The translations under genes were made by a program, and so were the position numbers. Source: Neptunomonas antarctica (lineage in GTDB: Bacteria > Pseudomonadota > Gammaproteobacteria > Pseudomonadales > Balneatricaceae). From it: a stretch of 64,000 nucleotides of DNA. Positions 18,379 to 31,638 of the stretch are shown one piece after another. The notes beneath the pieces were generated by a model. The model saw only the letters and a list, made by a program, of their open reading frames with translations, did not search any database and was not told the DNA's origin. The stretch lies in NCBI RefSeq assembly GCF_001305295.1, contig NZ_LJSI01000028.1:62001-126000 (forward strand), read 5' to 3'. Each line of letters starts with the position of its first letter. The stretch's first letter is position 1.

Positions 18379-19371
18379 GTGTCAAGTGATACAAAAGAAC
18401 CGATACAAGCGCTCCTTCAGCAACAGCAAGACCTGTTAAAGCAATGGATCAATGCGCAAACGGCACAGGAAGAACCTGCAAAAAAAGCTCCGCCTCTTGA
18501 GTCTCGCGATATGGCCAGAGTGGCAGCTATTCTCGCTTCACAAACCACCGATTTTTTACAATTTGGCAACAACATCCTTGATCAAATCCAACAGCCCCCT
18601 CTCCCACACGGGATCGAAGAGACGCTGAATCAATTCCGGGATTATGTTCATCAGCAAACCGGCGAAGCGCTGCTTAAACAATGGCAGTTACCTGAAAATA
18701 TTGCGGCACTATTTCATACTCATAGTGTTCAAGATGACATGCTGTTTGAGAACCCCTATCCAAATGGATTGAAAGGCTTACTTAATCTTCCGTCTACCGG
18801 GGCTTCCCATGAGTTTCAGCAGAACATCCGCGACGGGATAAAGTTTTTACTGGAATACCAAGAAGCACTGGGCGCATATATTCAGCAGTATAGCCAAATC
18901 AACCAAAACGCGACCCAGGCATTACTCATAGAACTGACAGAAGGTTCGAAGATCATCGAAACATTGGGTGAGTTGCATGATACCTGGGTTGATTGTTATG
19001 AGCATGCCTATTCAGATCTGCTTTATACTGCAGAATATCAAGGCAGCCACGGAAGAATATCTAATGCTATCATGCAGCTACGTAAATATTCTCAGGATAT
19101 ACGTGATACTTATTTTGAGGCGACAGGCTTAGTCACACGCAAAGGCCTGGATACAGCATTACAGCGCCAACATACATTGCGTAAAGAGATGCGACAGATA
19201 AACCGAACACTTACTTCATTACAGAGTAGCAGTCATCAATATCCATTATCTGAAATAAGTTCTGCCATTAAACAACTGTCAGAAGATGTTTCAAATCTGA
19301 GAGATGAACTCACTAAGCTAACACCCCTTACCGTTAGCACTACTATGGCTGATACCGATGAAAAATCTTAA
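18379..19371 (+). CDS. phaE: Class III PHA synthase subunit PhaE
   Basis: A 330-residue PhaE protein, the non-catalytic partner of class III polyhydroxyalkanoate synthase. It is rich in Gln, Leu and Lys with long helical stretches. The segment MLFENPYPNGLKGLL and a C-terminal coiled-coil-like region (ALQRQHTLRKEMRQINRTL) are visible. It starts at GTG 18379 and overlaps phaC by 14 bases, so the two subunits are translationally coupled. PhaE stabilises and activates PhaC at the granule surface (family knowledge). Confidence 0.85.
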   Translation: MSSDTKEPIQALLQQQQDLLKQWINAQTAQEEPAKKAPPLESRDMARVAAILASQTTDFLQFGNNILDQIQQPPLPHGIEETLNQFRDYVHQQTGEALLKQWQLPENIAALFHTHSVQDDMLFENPYPNGLKGLLNLPSTGASHEFQQNIRDGIKFLLEYQEALGAYIQQYSQINQNATQALLIELTEGSKIIETLGELHDTWVDCYEHAYSDLLYTAEYQGSHGRISNAIMQLRKYSQDIRDTYFEATGLVTRKGLDTALQRQHTLRKEMRQINRTLTSLQSSSHQYPLSEISSAIKQLSEDVSNLRDELTKLTPLTVSTTMADTDEKS

Positions 19372-20428
19372 ACTCGATCCTGAAAAAATACAGGAAGAAC
19401 TCATCGAGCTTAGTCAGAAACTTGAACACAGTTATGACACACTTCAAACAATTACCGATATTGACGTTGGCCAATCCAAAGGGATTGAGATATTTTCTCA
19501 AGACAAACTTAAACTCCTTTTTTTCCCAGGCGATAGAAATCTTAGCCAACGCTGCTCTACCCCACTACTCATCAGTTATGCGCTCGTCAATCGTTGGTAC
19601 ATGATCGATTTAGAACCTGAGCGGTCTCTACTAAAATCGCTGAACAAACTAGGCCTGGATGTATATGTGATCGACTGGGGCTACCCGGATCCTGCTGACC
19701 GCTTTCTTGATCTTGATGACTATGTGAATGAGTACCTTAATAACTGCGTAGATCAGGTTTGTGGGCATGCTGAATCACAACAAACTAACCTACTGGGTAT
19801 ATGCCAGGGAGGCACACTGAGTCTTTGCTACACAGCAATTCATGCTCATAAAATTAAAAACCTTATCACTATGGTCACGCCTGTCGATTTTCAGACAGAG
19901 ACCAATCTTCTAAGCTTGTTAGCACGCTCTGTCGATGTGGATCTGGCAGTATCAACGTACGGCAATATTCCAGGAGAAATGCTGAATGAGGCTTATAGTT
20001 CACTGATGCCTATGCGTCTTGGCATCCAGAAAAACCTTGGGATGCCTAACCATTTAAAAGACCCGGAACGTGCGCTTAGTTTTCTAAGAATGGAAAAGTG
20101 GATTTATGATAGCCCTGACCAGGCAGGCGAAGCTTTTAGAGAATTTATTAAATGGTTTTTTCAGGAAAATCGTTTAATAAAAGATGAGATTTCAATCGGA
20201 GGTTACCCCGTCAGGTTAGCTAACATCCGACAACCTGTATTGAATATCTATGGCTCCTATGATCATCTGGTCCCCCCAGATGCTTCCTTAGCATTAGCGG
20301 ATCATATTGGCACTAATGACTACCAAACACTGGAGATTAAAGCCGGTCATATTGGGGTTTTTGTTAGCGGAAAATCACAAGCTATCGTGCCTTCAGCCAT
20401 CAATAAGTGGCTACTTAGTAGAGAGTAG
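19358..20428 (+). CDS. phaC: Class III PHA synthase catalytic subunit PhaC
   Basis: A 356-residue class III PHA synthase that polymerises 3-hydroxyacyl-CoA, usually 3-hydroxybutyryl-CoA, into storage polyester. The lipase-box-like GICQGG carries the nucleophile Cys149; Asp302 in YGSYDHLVPP and His331 in KAGHIGVFVSG complete the triad. These positions coincide with the residues known for the Allochromatium vinosum enzyme. The short length, lack of the class I N-terminal domain and the adjacent phaE confirm class III. No phaA, phaB or phasin genes are seen in this window. Confidence 0.93.
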   Translation: MKNLKLDPEKIQEELIELSQKLEHSYDTLQTITDIDVGQSKGIEIFSQDKLKLLFFPGDRNLSQRCSTPLLISYALVNRWYMIDLEPERSLLKSLNKLGLDVYVIDWGYPDPADRFLDLDDYVNEYLNNCVDQVCGHAESQQTNLLGICQGGTLSLCYTAIHAHKIKNLITMVTPVDFQTETNLLSLLARSVDVDLAVSTYGNIPGEMLNEAYSSLMPMRLGIQKNLGMPNHLKDPERALSFLRMEKWIYDSPDQAGEAFREFIKWFFQENRLIKDEISIGGYPVRLANIRQPVLNIYGSYDHLVPPDASLALADHIGTNDYQTLEIKAGHIGVFVSGKSQAIVPSAINKWLLSRE

Positions 20429-20462
20429 TTAAGTAAGTAGGCAGGTAAGTAGCAAGAAGAAA

Positions 20463-20480
20463 GGCAGTATACTTACTGCC
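20463..20480. terminator. Hairpin between convergent phaC and phaR
   Basis: GGCAGTA (20463-20469), TACT, TACTGCC (20474-20480) form a 7-base-pair hairpin 34 bases after the phaC stop. The following CTTGCAT is only weakly U-rich, so this may be a modest bidirectional terminator. Confidence 0.4.
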
Positions 20481-20508
20481 CTTGCATGATGACGCTATTG
20501 ACAGACTT

Positions 20509-21069
20509 TTACTTATCCGCTGTCTTTTTTGTACTTTTAAGCTTTGACGAATCACTTACTTCAACATCTGCTTTTTTAGCAGCTTCTGTTGCGGCTTCAG
20601 CTTCTTTTGCTGCTTCAGCTTCAGTGGCAGTAGGCTGAAACATTTTCCATACAGCCATATTGCGATCAGTAAAGCTGTTCATCATAGTGAGAGGATTAGC
20701 CACGCCCATCATTGTTTGCATCTGTTCTTTTATCCGGTCCTGATGCTCCAGAAAAGAAGCGATACTTTGCTCCAGATACTGACTCATCATGCCCTGCATG
20801 CTATCGCCATAAAACCGAATCAGTTGTTGTAAAACCTGATTGGTTAATAACGTCCCATGTCCATCACCCTCCTGTTCACTGATAATCTGGAGGAGAATAT
20901 TCCGCGTTAAGTCATTACCTGTCTTAGAGTCAAGAACTTGAAATACTTCGCTGCTTAAAACCAGTTCTTTTACATCTTCCAGTGTGACGTAACAACTGCG
21001 TGAAGTGTCATAAAGGCGTCGATTGGTATATTTTCGAAGAATGCGCAACGTGTTATCTCTCTCTTTCAC
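20509..21069 (-). CDS. phaR: PHA synthesis repressor PhaR
   Basis: A 186-residue PhaR protein. The N-terminal LRILRKYTNRRLYDTSRSCYV is the PHB/PHA accumulation regulator DNA-binding domain and is followed by the second accumulation domain (VLQQLIRFYGDSMQGMMSQYLEQSI). PhaR binds both DNA and nascent PHA and derepresses phasin genes when polymer appears. The C-terminal 40 residues are a low-complexity Ala/Glu/Lys tail (EAEAAKEAEAATEAAKKADV), probably disordered. It is convergent with phaEC. Confidence 0.9.
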   Translation of the reverse strand: MKERDNTLRILRKYTNRRLYDTSRSCYVTLEDVKELVLSSEVFQVLDSKTGNDLTRNILLQIISEQEGDGHGTLLTNQVLQQLIRFYGDSMQGMMSQYLEQSIASFLEHQDRIKEQMQTMMGVANPLTMMNSFTDRNMAVWKMFQPTATEAEAAKEAEAATEAAKKADVEVSDSSKLKSTKKTADK

Positions 21070-21096
21070 TGCTATATCATGGGTATTGGGTAGTTA

Positions 21097-21351
21097 TTAA
21101 CTTTTTTTATTATCGGATTTATTATAACCCTGCATCATATTCATTATTAGTTTCTGGAAAGACTCCATAGATCCAACACTGTTTGTGATATAAGGCTTCA
21201 TAAGCGTCAGCGGATCATATCCTTCTGCTCCTGTATCCATTTTTTCCCTGATTTTTTTTATCACTTCTTCCTGAAGCGAAGCAACATCTGGTAGCCCCAT
21301 GACCTGACGCAATTCACTCGGCGTCATCTCTATATCAACTTTAAAATTCAT
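21097..21351 (-). CDS. Small conserved protein, DUF6489-like
   Basis: An 84-residue acidic protein (FKVDIEMTPSELRQVMGLPDV, then LTLMKPYITNSVGSMESFQKLI). From memory it matches a short family labelled DUF6489, often found near PHA genes; this should be treated as tentative. The ATG at 21349-21351 is chosen because AAGGG lies eight bases upstream; the longer frame back to 21522 runs inside the MFS gene. It is 27 bases upstream of phaR on the same strand, so a role linked to PHA granules is plausible (inference). Confidence 0.7.
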   Translation of the reverse strand: MNFKVDIEMTPSELRQVMGLPDVASLQEEVIKKIREKMDTGAEGYDPLTLMKPYITNSVGSMESFQKLIMNMMQGYNKSDNKKS

Positions 21352-21427
21352 GTCATAACCCTTTTTGATATCACAGAATATAAGACTACTTATAACTATA
21401 TAGCGATACCTACCGCAGTGCAAAATA

Positions 21428-22585
21428 TTAACGGCTATTTTGCTGCACTTTTTCCGGATGAATCCATACATATGCCAACATGATCGCAACAACTGATGCG
21501 AGAGCGGCAACGCCAAATGCAACCGCAGCTCCCTGACTTTCCCATAAAAGCCCTGCGACTATAGCGCCCAACGTCCCTCCCAGGCCAAACCCAATACTGG
21601 AGAAAATCGCCTGCCCTCTACCCTTCATACTATCGGGGAAATAATAGTGAACAAGTGTAATACCAACGGCATGTAAGCTCCCGAATGTTGCTGCATGAAG
21701 GATCTGAGCAACAATCACCAAGAGTAATTTTTCCGGCCACAATGCCAGTAAACTCCAACGCACAATACACAGAAAAAGGCTTATTATCATAATCAAGCGC
21801 AGCCCAAGACGGGCAATCAAAGAATGCATCACAACAAAGATAGCCACTTCAGCCACTACACCCAACGACCAGAGCATGCCTATTTGGCTACGTGTGTACT
21901 CTAGTTTCTGCATCATTAAACTGAAAAAAGTGTAATAAGGGCCATGTGAAAACTGAATCAATAATGTAATGACAAAAAAAGCGACAACCTGCGGCGTCAA
22001 CATTAACTGCTTAAAACTAACCACTTCGACTTCTTCAGCTATAACAGACACCCTGACTGAGGGGATCAGCAGTGAATTCACCCAGATCAGGATCATCAAC
22101 ACAAAAAGAATGATGGGTATCCAGTCAACAGAAATACTATCTAACGCATACCCCAAAAGCAGAACAGCAATGATAAAACCAACCGAACCCCATAACCTTA
22201 TCTGGCTGTATTTTTCCTGTTGTGAACCTAAATAATTGAGAGTGACGACTTCAAACTGTGGCAACACTGCATTCCAGAAAAAACTATATCCCAGCATAAC
22301 CAGGCCGATGCCGAGTGCCGAGGTTTGCCAAAAAACGGCAATAAATACAACCCAGGTTAATAATGCACCGATACGAATTATTCGTATTCTGTGACCTGTT
22401 CTGTCCGCTATCCAACCCCATAAAGCAGGAGAAAAAATCCTCGATAAATGCAGGGTCGCCATCAGCAGCCCTATAGTCTCAGCACTAAAATCAAGTGATT
22501 TAAGATAAAGCGACCAATAAGGAATCATTGCACCGAGCAGGGCAAAGTAGAAAAAATAGAAACCTGAAAGACGTATATAAGGCAA
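21428..22585 (-). CDS. MFS transporter, HcaT/MFS_1-like family
   Basis: A 385-residue transporter with 12 hydrophobic segments, beginning RLSGFYFFYFALLGAMIPYWSLYLKSL, which is typical of the MFS_1-like group (HcaT, YdiM, nucleoside/phenylpropionate permease-like). LWGWIADRTGHRIRII is the MFS loop 2-3 motif. The gene is the first of a reverse-strand run with the small DUF6489-like gene and phaR. The substrate is unknown. Confidence 0.82.
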   Translation of the reverse strand: MPYIRLSGFYFFYFALLGAMIPYWSLYLKSLDFSAETIGLLMATLHLSRIFSPALWGWIADRTGHRIRIIRIGALLTWVVFIAVFWQTSALGIGLVMLGYSFFWNAVLPQFEVVTLNYLGSQQEKYSQIRLWGSVGFIIAVLLLGYALDSISVDWIPIILFVLMILIWVNSLLIPSVRVSVIAEEVEVVSFKQLMLTPQVVAFFVITLLIQFSHGPYYTFFSLMMQKLEYTRSQIGMLWSLGVVAEVAIFVVMHSLIARLGLRLIMIISLFLCIVRWSLLALWPEKLLLVIVAQILHAATFGSLHAVGITLVHYYFPDSMKGRGQAIFSSIGFGLGGTLGAIVAGLLWESQGAAVAFGVAALASVVAIMLAYVWIHPEKVQQNSR

Positions 22586-22744
22586 GAGAATTAACCGGAA
22601 AATTGATTAGCGAGTAAGCAGTACATCAAGAGGCATAGGCGCTGCATAATAAGCCCCCTGCAAGCACCCATAAAGCGAACCCAATCAGAGACATTTTTTT
22701 AAAATAATGTATTAAAGATAGCCTATAAAAAGCGGATAGTAATA

Positions 22745-22779
22745 GTCTAACCGGTTGTGTTTTGTACTGCCGGTTAGAC
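22745..22779. terminator. 10-bp inverted repeat downstream of serS
   Basis: GTCTAACCGG (22745-22754) and CCGGTTAGAC (22770-22779) are perfect complements around a 15-base loop, 43 bases past the serS stop on the reverse strand. A run of five T appears further on, at about 22730. A serS transcript end is likely. The rest of 22586-22821 shows nothing I can call a gene. Confidence 0.45.
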
Positions 22780-22821
22780 CAGAGAGGCATTAACTGTCGA
22801 TTGAGCGAGGTGTACGCGACA

Positions 22822-24488
<1,667 letters not shown>

Positions 24489-24491
24489 GCT

Positions 24492-25844
24492 CTACCCTTT
24501 GCCCTTATATCGTTTCGATAAACTTTGTTCGTCAAGTAGCTTAAGCTGCTGAAGTTTACCACTTATTTTCTGCTCAAGGCCACGCTCAACAGGGTGATAA
24601 AATTGACGTAAGGCAATTTCTTCAGGAAGATAATTTTCACCTGCCGCATACGCATTCGGCTCATCATGAGCATAACGATACTCTTCACCATAACCCAAAT
24701 CTTTCATTAGGGATGTGGGAGCATTGCGCAAGTGAACAGGTACAGGATAATCGGGATCAGAACGAATCGCAGCTCGACATTCATTAAACGCTTTATAGAC
24801 AGCGTTACTCTTGGGTGCACTGGCACAGTAAATAGCCGCCTGAGCAATAGCGCGTTCACCTTCTGCCGGCCCTACCCGCTCAAATGCGTCCCAGGCAGAG
24901 AGAGCCACTTGCATCGCCCGCGGATCAGCATTACCAATATCTTCTGAGGCTATCGCGACGAGCCGGCGGGCAATATAAAGCGGGTCACAACCCCCTTCAA
25001 GCATTCGGCAATACCAATATAAAGCACCATCGGGAGAAGATCCGCGTACTGATTTATGAAACGCGGAAATCATATCGTAGAATATATCGCCCTGCTTATC
25101 GTAGCGGCGTCCACTGCTACTTTGAAGAACCTCTTTGAGTGCGGCGATCGAAACCCACTCAACGCCATTTTCTGGGACCGAGAGATCGGCGGCAATTTCA
25201 AGTAGATTTAACGCTCTGCGCGCATCCCCTTCTGCCGCTCTGGCTAATTGCTCTAAAGCCCCTTCTTCAAATTTCAGAAGTTTTAAACCGAGTCCTTTTT
25301 GCTCATCACTCAATGCCTGCTGAATAACGAGCAGTGATTCAGCATCGCTTAAATTACGCAAAAGATAGACACGCGCCCGGGACAGCAACGCATTATTTAA
25401 CTCAAAAGAGGGATTTTCAGTGGTCGCACCGATAAATAGAAATGTGCCATCTTCAATGTAAGGCAGAAAAGCATCTTGTTGTGATTTGTTAAAGCGGTGT
25501 ACTTCGTCGACAAATAAAATAACCTTACATTGGCGCGATAGTGCCACCTGCTTAGCTTCATCTACGGCAGCACGAATATCCTTAACACCGGATAAAACTG
25601 CCGATAACGTCATGAAATGCGCATCACACGTATGCGCAACAATTTTAGCCAATGTAGTTTTACCCACTCCTGGCGGTCCCCACAGAATCATGGAGTGCAA
25701 AGCGCCCTGCTCAATCGCAAGCCGTAAAGGCTTACCCGGTGCTAATAAATGAGACTGTCCCACATAATCTGCCAGGTGAGTGGGTCGCATGCGCGCTGCC
25801 AGCGGTTGATATACCGGCCGAGCTCCATCAAACAAGTCAGCCAT
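24492..25844 (-). CDS. rarA: Replication-associated recombination protein A
   Basis: A 450-residue AAA+ ATPase of the RarA/MgsA/WRNIP1 family, acting at stalled replication forks. The N-terminal [17 protein letters not shown], Walker [13 protein letters not shown], Walker [11 protein letters not shown] and sensor [12 protein letters not shown] are visible. A tetramerisation and DNA-binding C-terminal half follows ([20 protein letters not shown]). Its ATG overlaps the lolA stop region (25844), the usual arrangement. Confidence 0.95.
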   Translation of the reverse strand: MADLFDGARPVYQPLAARMRPTHLADYVGQSHLLAPGKPLRLAIEQGALHSMILWGPPGVGKTTLAKIVAHTCDAHFMTLSAVLSGVKDIRAAVDEAKQVALSRQCKVILFVDEVHRFNKSQQDAFLPYIEDGTFLFIGATTENPSFELNNALLSRARVYLLRNLSDAESLLVIQQALSDEQKGLGLKLLKFEEGALEQLARAAEGDARRALNLLEIAADLSVPENGVEWVSIAALKEVLQSSSGRRYDKQGDIFYDMISAFHKSVRGSSPDGALYWYCRMLEGGCDPLYIARRLVAIASEDIGNADPRAMQVALSAWDAFERVGPAEGERAIAQAAIYCASAPKSNAVYKAFNECRAAIRSDPDYPVPVHLRNAPTSLMKDLGYGEEYRYAHDEPNAYAAGENYLPEEIALRQFYHPVERGLEQKISGKLQQLKLLDEQSLSKRYKGKG

Positions 25845-26479
25845 CAGGCCTCGTCGCTCATAATAACATCCGTTCCTTCAGGTGGGGTAAACTGAAACAG
25901 TGAAGCATCCATCGCTTCATTGATCACCGGGTCCCGCAACAATATAGTCGTTTGCTGGCCTAATACATCCTGCAACATTAATTCAGACATCACACCATTC
26001 GTAAAAAACACACGGATACGTTGAAAACTGCTTTGAGTGTCTTTTGGCAGTAATTCAAAAAGCTGTTCACTCTCTTCATTAATCGGCTGATAAATTTCGA
26101 ACTTATCTGCCAACTCAGTAACATTTCCATTAAGGATTAATGCCGCTGCATTTGTCTTACCCAAATCAACCGGCTTACGCGTCGCTTGCTCAAGATCGGG
26201 GTCATAAATCCAAAGATACTGACCGTCACTAATAATCAGCTGGGGAAAAGGGCTCACCGTTTCCCAACGAAACTGACCGGGGCGGGCAATCATTAACGTT
26301 CCTTTAGACACTTCAGCGTCATTACTCTGCTCACTGCGTGTCACTTGCTCAAAATGGGCGCTAAAACGCTCATATCCTTTCAGTACGTGCTGTAAAGCTT
26401 CAGTTGGTGTTTCAGCGTGAGCCAATAACGGCATAGCTGTCAAAAAGACCATAACGAACCGTCTAAATATTTTTTTCAT
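25844..26479 (-). CDS. lolA: Outer-membrane lipoprotein carrier protein LolA
   Basis: A 211-residue periplasmic chaperone that carries lipoproteins from LolCDE to LolB. It has a Sec signal peptide ([22 protein letters not shown], cut after AHA) and the LolA core ([37 protein letters not shown]). The start is placed at ATG 26477-26479, preceded by GAGGG; the frame from 26506 adds nine residues that would spoil the signal peptide. It follows ftsK by about 70 bases. Confidence 0.94.
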   Translation of the reverse strand: MKKIFRRFVMVFLTAMPLLAHAETPTEALQHVLKGYERFSAHFEQVTRSEQSNDAEVSKGTLMIARPGQFRWETVSPFPQLIISDGQYLWIYDPDLEQATRKPVDLGKTNAAALILNGNVTELADKFEIYQPINEESEQLFELLPKDTQSSFQRIRVFFTNGVMSELMLQDVLGQQTTILLRDPVINEAMDASLFQFTPPEGTDVIMSDEA

Positions 26480-26547
26480 GCAACCCTCTATATTAACCAA
26501 CGGCATTCAACGAGCAACCCCAATAAACAACTACAACTGCACTAATC

Positions 26548-29241
26548 TCAACCTCGTACTGGCGGTGGCGCTAACACTTCACGTAGTCCATTGGAGCCTG
26601 CATTCGTAACAACACCCGCAGCTTCCATTGTTTCTATGATTCTGGCGGCGCGGTTATAGCCAATTTTCATTCTCCTTTGTACACTGGAAATAGATGCTTT
26701 TCTTGTTTCGGTAACGAAAGCAACCGCCTCATCATAAAGTGGATCTTGTTCTTCATCGAATAAACCACCTGAAGCGCCGCCCGACTCTGATCCGCTTTCA
26801 TCCAATACAGCATCAATATACACAGGCGAACCGATAGCTTTCCAGGCTTCCACAACACGATGTACTTCATCATCTCCCACAAAAGCGCCATGTACTCGAT
26901 TAGGGACACTAGTGCCTGCAGGCAGATATAGCATATCGCCATTACCTAATAAATTTTCGGCGCCTGACTGATCCAGAATTGTTCGCGAATCGATCTTAGA
27001 AGACACCTGAAATGCAATTCGTGTCGGTATATTCGCTTTGATCAATCCCGTAATAACATCAACAGATGGTCGTTGCGTAGCCAGAATCAGATGGATACCT
27101 GCCGCACGCGCTTTCTGAGCAATACGCGCGATCAGCTCTTCCACCTTTTTGCCGACAATCATCATCATGTCTGCAAACTCATCAATGATGACAACAATAT
27201 AAGGTAAGGTTGTCAACGCTGGCGCTAGCGTCCCATAAGGCTCGCCATGCTCTTCCGCTTTCCAGAGCGGATCTAACAACGGTTTACCCGCCTGTTCAGC
27301 AGCTTTCACCTTGTCATTAAAACCCGCCAGATTACGCACGCCCATTTTCGACATTAAACGATAACGTCGCTCCATCTCGCCAACACACCAACGCAGGCCG
27401 CCCGCCGCTTCTTTCATGTCGGTAATAACGGGCGTGAGTAGATGAGGAATACCTTCATAAATAGAAAGCTCCAACATTTTAGGATCTACCATCATCATCC
27501 GCACCTCTTCAGGCGTGGCTTTAAATAGCAGACTCAGGATCATCGCATTAACACCGACAGACTTACCTGAACCGGTAGTGCCCGCTACCAGCAAATGCGG
27601 CATTTTTGACAGATTTGCGACTACCGGATTCCCGGCAATATCATTACCAAGGGCCAGCGTTAGTCGCGACGATGCTTCATTATAGGGCTTAGAGTTGAGC
27701 ACCTCACTCAGGCGGACCATCTGTCGGCTGGCATTGGGTATTTCGATTCCGACGACCGACTTTCCGGGAATAACCTCAACCACACGAACACTCGATATCG
27801 CCAAGGAACGCGCCAGATCTTTTGATAAATTGGTAATTTTACTGACTTTAACACCCGGTGCGGGTTGAATCTCAAAGCGTGTGATCACCGGCCCTGGATT
27901 AACTTCAACTACCTCAGCAACGACACCAAAGTCTTTTAGCTTACTTTCAAGCAAGCGCGACATATCTTCCAGCTGCTCTTCGGAGTAACCATGATCCGTT
28001 TGCAGCTCTGGTGGATCCAGCAGATCCAATGAAGGAATTTTACGTAAAGCAGGCAAAGGAAGACCCCCTTTCTCACGCGAGTTAAGATCCTGATCATCAC
28101 TTTGTATAGGCTTGTGCGACTCAGCCAACGGAACGATTTTAAGTTCCTTTTTAGGAGAAGTAGCTTCTGTATTCATAACCGATGAATGTTTCGGGTTTGC
28201 AATACGTTCACGCTGACCAGGCACATCATCAAGTGCCTCACCGTCAGTGTTAAGCTGATCGACACTGGATTGCCTGCTACCAACGTGATCATTAGTTTTA
28301 ATGGGCTGGCCGACAACATTCATTATCAATGGAGGCTCTGTTGCTAAAGGTTCGACAACAGGTTTAGCAGCTGCCGTTGTTTTGGCAGGCTCAGTGACTG
28401 CTTTAGATGTTAGTTGCTGATTAGGATCAGATATACTTTTTATCGAATTACGCGAAGATAATGAAGCACCGGGCTCAGGTGTAGTATCAGACGCCTGACG
28501 GTTAACGTCCGGTTCAAAACGCGACCGAATCCGTTCTTTTAATGTGTTTTTTGTTGTTTCTTCATCAGTTTCACTACGACTGACATCGCCACTCCCATCA
28601 CTACGGGTACCGTGTTGAGCGGCCAAGACATCGGCTACTGTCCGATAACCATTTAATACCCAGCTTCCCAAACGATGCTGTATGTCATCCCAGGAAAGCT
28701 CCATATAAAATGTACTGCCAATCGCCGCTGCAGTTAAGAGCAGTATGGTACTACCAAGCAGACTGAACCAGGAAACCATCCAGTCAGACAGTGCCTGCCC
28801 AACAATACCGCCACTGGTAAAAGGGAAACCTAAATGGTTATTCGCCAAATGTATGGATGCAAGCGCACAAAGTGAGGCGACCAACAAAAGAGCGCCTGCC
28901 GTACGCAACATCACAAACGGCAGCCCCTCCAATAAAGACACCTCTTTTCTTCGCATGAAGCGCACTGTAGGCACAAGTACGATAAAGGGTATAAACCAAG
29001 CGGTAACACCCAAAAACGAGAACACGATATCAGCAGCCCAGGCACCGAAAACCCCCATCCAATTACGCACGCCGGGATGGTATCCCAAATGAGACCAGCC
29101 GGGATCTTTAGGGTGATAGCCCATCATGCTTAACAGCAGATAAACACAGCTCATAATAACCAGAAAAAGCACACAGACTTTGAATACGCGTGCGAACAGC
29201 TCAGAAAAAGCATAAGGGCTAGCTGGGCACTTATTTTTCAC
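26548..29241 (-). CDS. ftsK: DNA translocase FtsK
   Basis: An 897-residue divisome DNA pump. The N-terminal part (about 1-190) has four membrane segments. A Pro/Ser/Thr-rich linker spans about 200-390. The translocase follows with Walker [14 protein letters not shown], Walker [13 protein letters not shown] and [20 protein letters not shown], and ends with the gamma domain ([24 protein letters not shown]) that reads KOPS and touches XerD. It coordinates chromosome dimer resolution with septation. The start is GTG (29239-29241) after AAGGA. Confidence 0.96.
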   Translation of the reverse strand: MKNKCPASPYAFSELFARVFKVCVLFLVIMSCVYLLLSMMGYHPKDPGWSHLGYHPGVRNWMGVFGAWAADIVFSFLGVTAWFIPFIVLVPTVRFMRRKEVSLLEGLPFVMLRTAGALLLVASLCALASIHLANNHLGFPFTSGGIVGQALSDWMVSWFSLLGSTILLLTAAAIGSTFYMELSWDDIQHRLGSWVLNGYRTVADVLAAQHGTRSDGSGDVSRSETDEETTKNTLKERIRSRFEPDVNRQASDTTPEPGASLSSRNSIKSISDPNQQLTSKAVTEPAKTTAAAKPVVEPLATEPPLIMNVVGQPIKTNDHVGSRQSSVDQLNTDGEALDDVPGQRERIANPKHSSVMNTEATSPKKELKIVPLAESHKPIQSDDQDLNSREKGGLPLPALRKIPSLDLLDPPELQTDHGYSEEQLEDMSRLLESKLKDFGVVAEVVEVNPGPVITRFEIQPAPGVKVSKITNLSKDLARSLAISSVRVVEVIPGKSVVGIEIPNASRQMVRLSEVLNSKPYNEASSRLTLALGNDIAGNPVVANLSKMPHLLVAGTTGSGKSVGVNAMILSLLFKATPEEVRMMMVDPKMLELSIYEGIPHLLTPVITDMKEAAGGLRWCVGEMERRYRLMSKMGVRNLAGFNDKVKAAEQAGKPLLDPLWKAEEHGEPYGTLAPALTTLPYIVVIIDEFADMMMIVGKKVEELIARIAQKARAAGIHLILATQRPSVDVITGLIKANIPTRIAFQVSSKIDSRTILDQSGAENLLGNGDMLYLPAGTSVPNRVHGAFVGDDEVHRVVEAWKAIGSPVYIDAVLDESGSESGGASGGLFDEEQDPLYDEAVAFVTETRKASISSVQRRMKIGYNRAARIIETMEAAGVVTNAGSNGLREVLAPPPVRG

Positions 29242-29531
29242 TCAAATTCCTTATCGTTTTGAAGTACTTACTACGAATATATTAAAATACCATCATTCAA
29301 TAAAGCACACCGTATCACTACCTTGCTGACAACAGATGATTGCGCAGCGTGAAGGCGATATTCAAAATTAAAGTAGGCAGGGCGTCAGATCACGTTTACG
29401 TCTTTATTAACTCATTTTTTACACTTCAATAAACTCTTTAATAAGTTCTGGCTCGGCTCTAATTAAGGACAATAGTCCAAATTAGCCGCCAATTATAATA
29501 GATAAATCAAACAATATCAGAGGCTATAGAC

Positions 29532-29783
29532 ATGAGTTTACCCAATCTGGTTCAAAACAACTCACGTGTATTAACTTTCACCATCGAAAATAGCTATTTT
29601 GGCATAGATACCGCCAATATCCTCTCTTTTTCAAAAGACGATGAATAGACTCAAGCGGGCAACAACACACAACATCGTGGATTCATTGACGAGGCAGACT
29701 ACCGGGGCACACCGGTTAATGTATATGATAGAGCCATACTACTTATTAGAAAACGAAGCTTAGCTGATAATATCAAACGTTGA
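29532..29783 (+). pseudogene. Broken CheW-like gene with in-frame TAG
   Basis: From ATG 29532 one frame reads NSRVLTFTIENSYFGID, then TAG at 29646-29648. It continues in the same frame to a TGA at 29781-29783 with RGFIDEADYRGTPVNVYDRA. Both halves resemble the beta-strand pattern of CheW/CheW-like coupling domains (hydrophobic strand plus YFGID; RG-FID-YRGTPV-VYD). A functional CheW is about 150 residues, so this is probably a truncated, decaying copy. The rest of 29242-29531, upstream of ftsK, is AT-rich intergenic sequence with no gene that I can see. Confidence 0.4.
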
Positions 29784-29833
29784 GATGATAGGTTTTGTAT
29801 TTTCAGGTTATCCAAGTAAATAAGCAAAAATAA

Positions 29834-30874
<1,041 letters not shown>

Positions 30875-30884
30875 CATTAGCGTC

Positions 30885-30910
30885 GGCCAAAGACTGCCCC
30901 GTCTTTGGCC
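30885..30910 (+). terminator. Hairpin after trxB
   Basis: GGCCAAAGAC, loop TGCCCC, GTCTTTGGCC: a perfect 10-base-pair stem ten bases after the trxB stop. The U-tract is weak (CTTATAT). It may reduce read-through into aat. Confidence 0.5.
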
Positions 30911-30928
30911 CTTATATGAACATTGCTC

Positions 30929-31633
30929 ATGATTCCCTGGCTACACCCCACCACGCTTATTTTCCCAGACCCTGCGACAGCATTGAAGGAGCCTGACGGA
31001 CTACTCGCCGTCGGAGGTGATTTATCACCAGAACGACTATTGGCGGCTTACAAACAAGGTATTTTTCCGTGGTTCAACCCTGATGACCCCATACTCTGGT
31101 GGAGTCCTGATCCGCGCTGCGTACTTATCCCTGAAAAGATTCATATATCCCGCAGCATGCGAAAACAGATCAATAAAGGCGATTATCACATCACCTTCGA
31201 TACAGCCTTCGCTGACGTCATCCATGCATGTGCTAGTGTCCGCGAAGCATCAGGCACCTGGATATCCGCCGACATGCAGGCGGCTTATATCGCACTGCAT
31301 CAGCAAGGTATCGCGCACTCGGTTGAAGTTTGGAGCGAAAATCAGCTCATAGGAGGCCTATACGGACTGGGTATAGGAAAGCTGTTCTTTGGTGAATCAA
31401 TGTTCAGTCTGCAGACAAATGCCTCTAAAATAGCCTTTATTGCGCTTACTCAGCAGTTAGAACAATGGGGCTATCCATTAATTGACTGTCAGATTCACAA
31501 CAACCATCTCCAAAGTCTTGGTGCTTCTAATATTCCCCGTGAGGAATTTCTACGTTATATTAATCAATATATCGATGTAGTAACTGACCATAGTTGGCGT
31601 TTTGATACTCATACTAAAAAATTGGGCATTTGA
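30929..31633 (+). CDS. aat: Leucyl/phenylalanyl-tRNA-protein transferase
   Basis: A 234-residue Aat enzyme that adds Leu or Phe to proteins with N-terminal Arg or Lys, making them N-degrons for ClpS-ClpAP. FPDPATALKEPDGLLAVGGDLSPERLL, FPWFNPDDPILWWSPDPR and the GGLYGLGIGKLFFGESMFS active-site region are family hallmarks. ATG 30929 is chosen over the TTG two codons upstream. It is followed closely by bpt. Confidence 0.95.
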   Translation: MIPWLHPTTLIFPDPATALKEPDGLLAVGGDLSPERLLAAYKQGIFPWFNPDDPILWWSPDPRCVLIPEKIHISRSMRKQINKGDYHITFDTAFADVIHACASVREASGTWISADMQAAYIALHQQGIAHSVEVWSENQLIGGLYGLGIGKLFFGESMFSLQTNASKIAFIALTQQLEQWGYPLIDCQIHNNHLQSLGASNIPREEFLRYINQYIDVVTDHSWRFDTHTKKLGI

Positions 31634-31638
31634 AGCTA

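Noticed and set aside
24489-24600. Fluoride riboswitch before crcB
   Set aside because: crcB lies three bases after the rarA stop inside an operon, and no matching leader was recognised.
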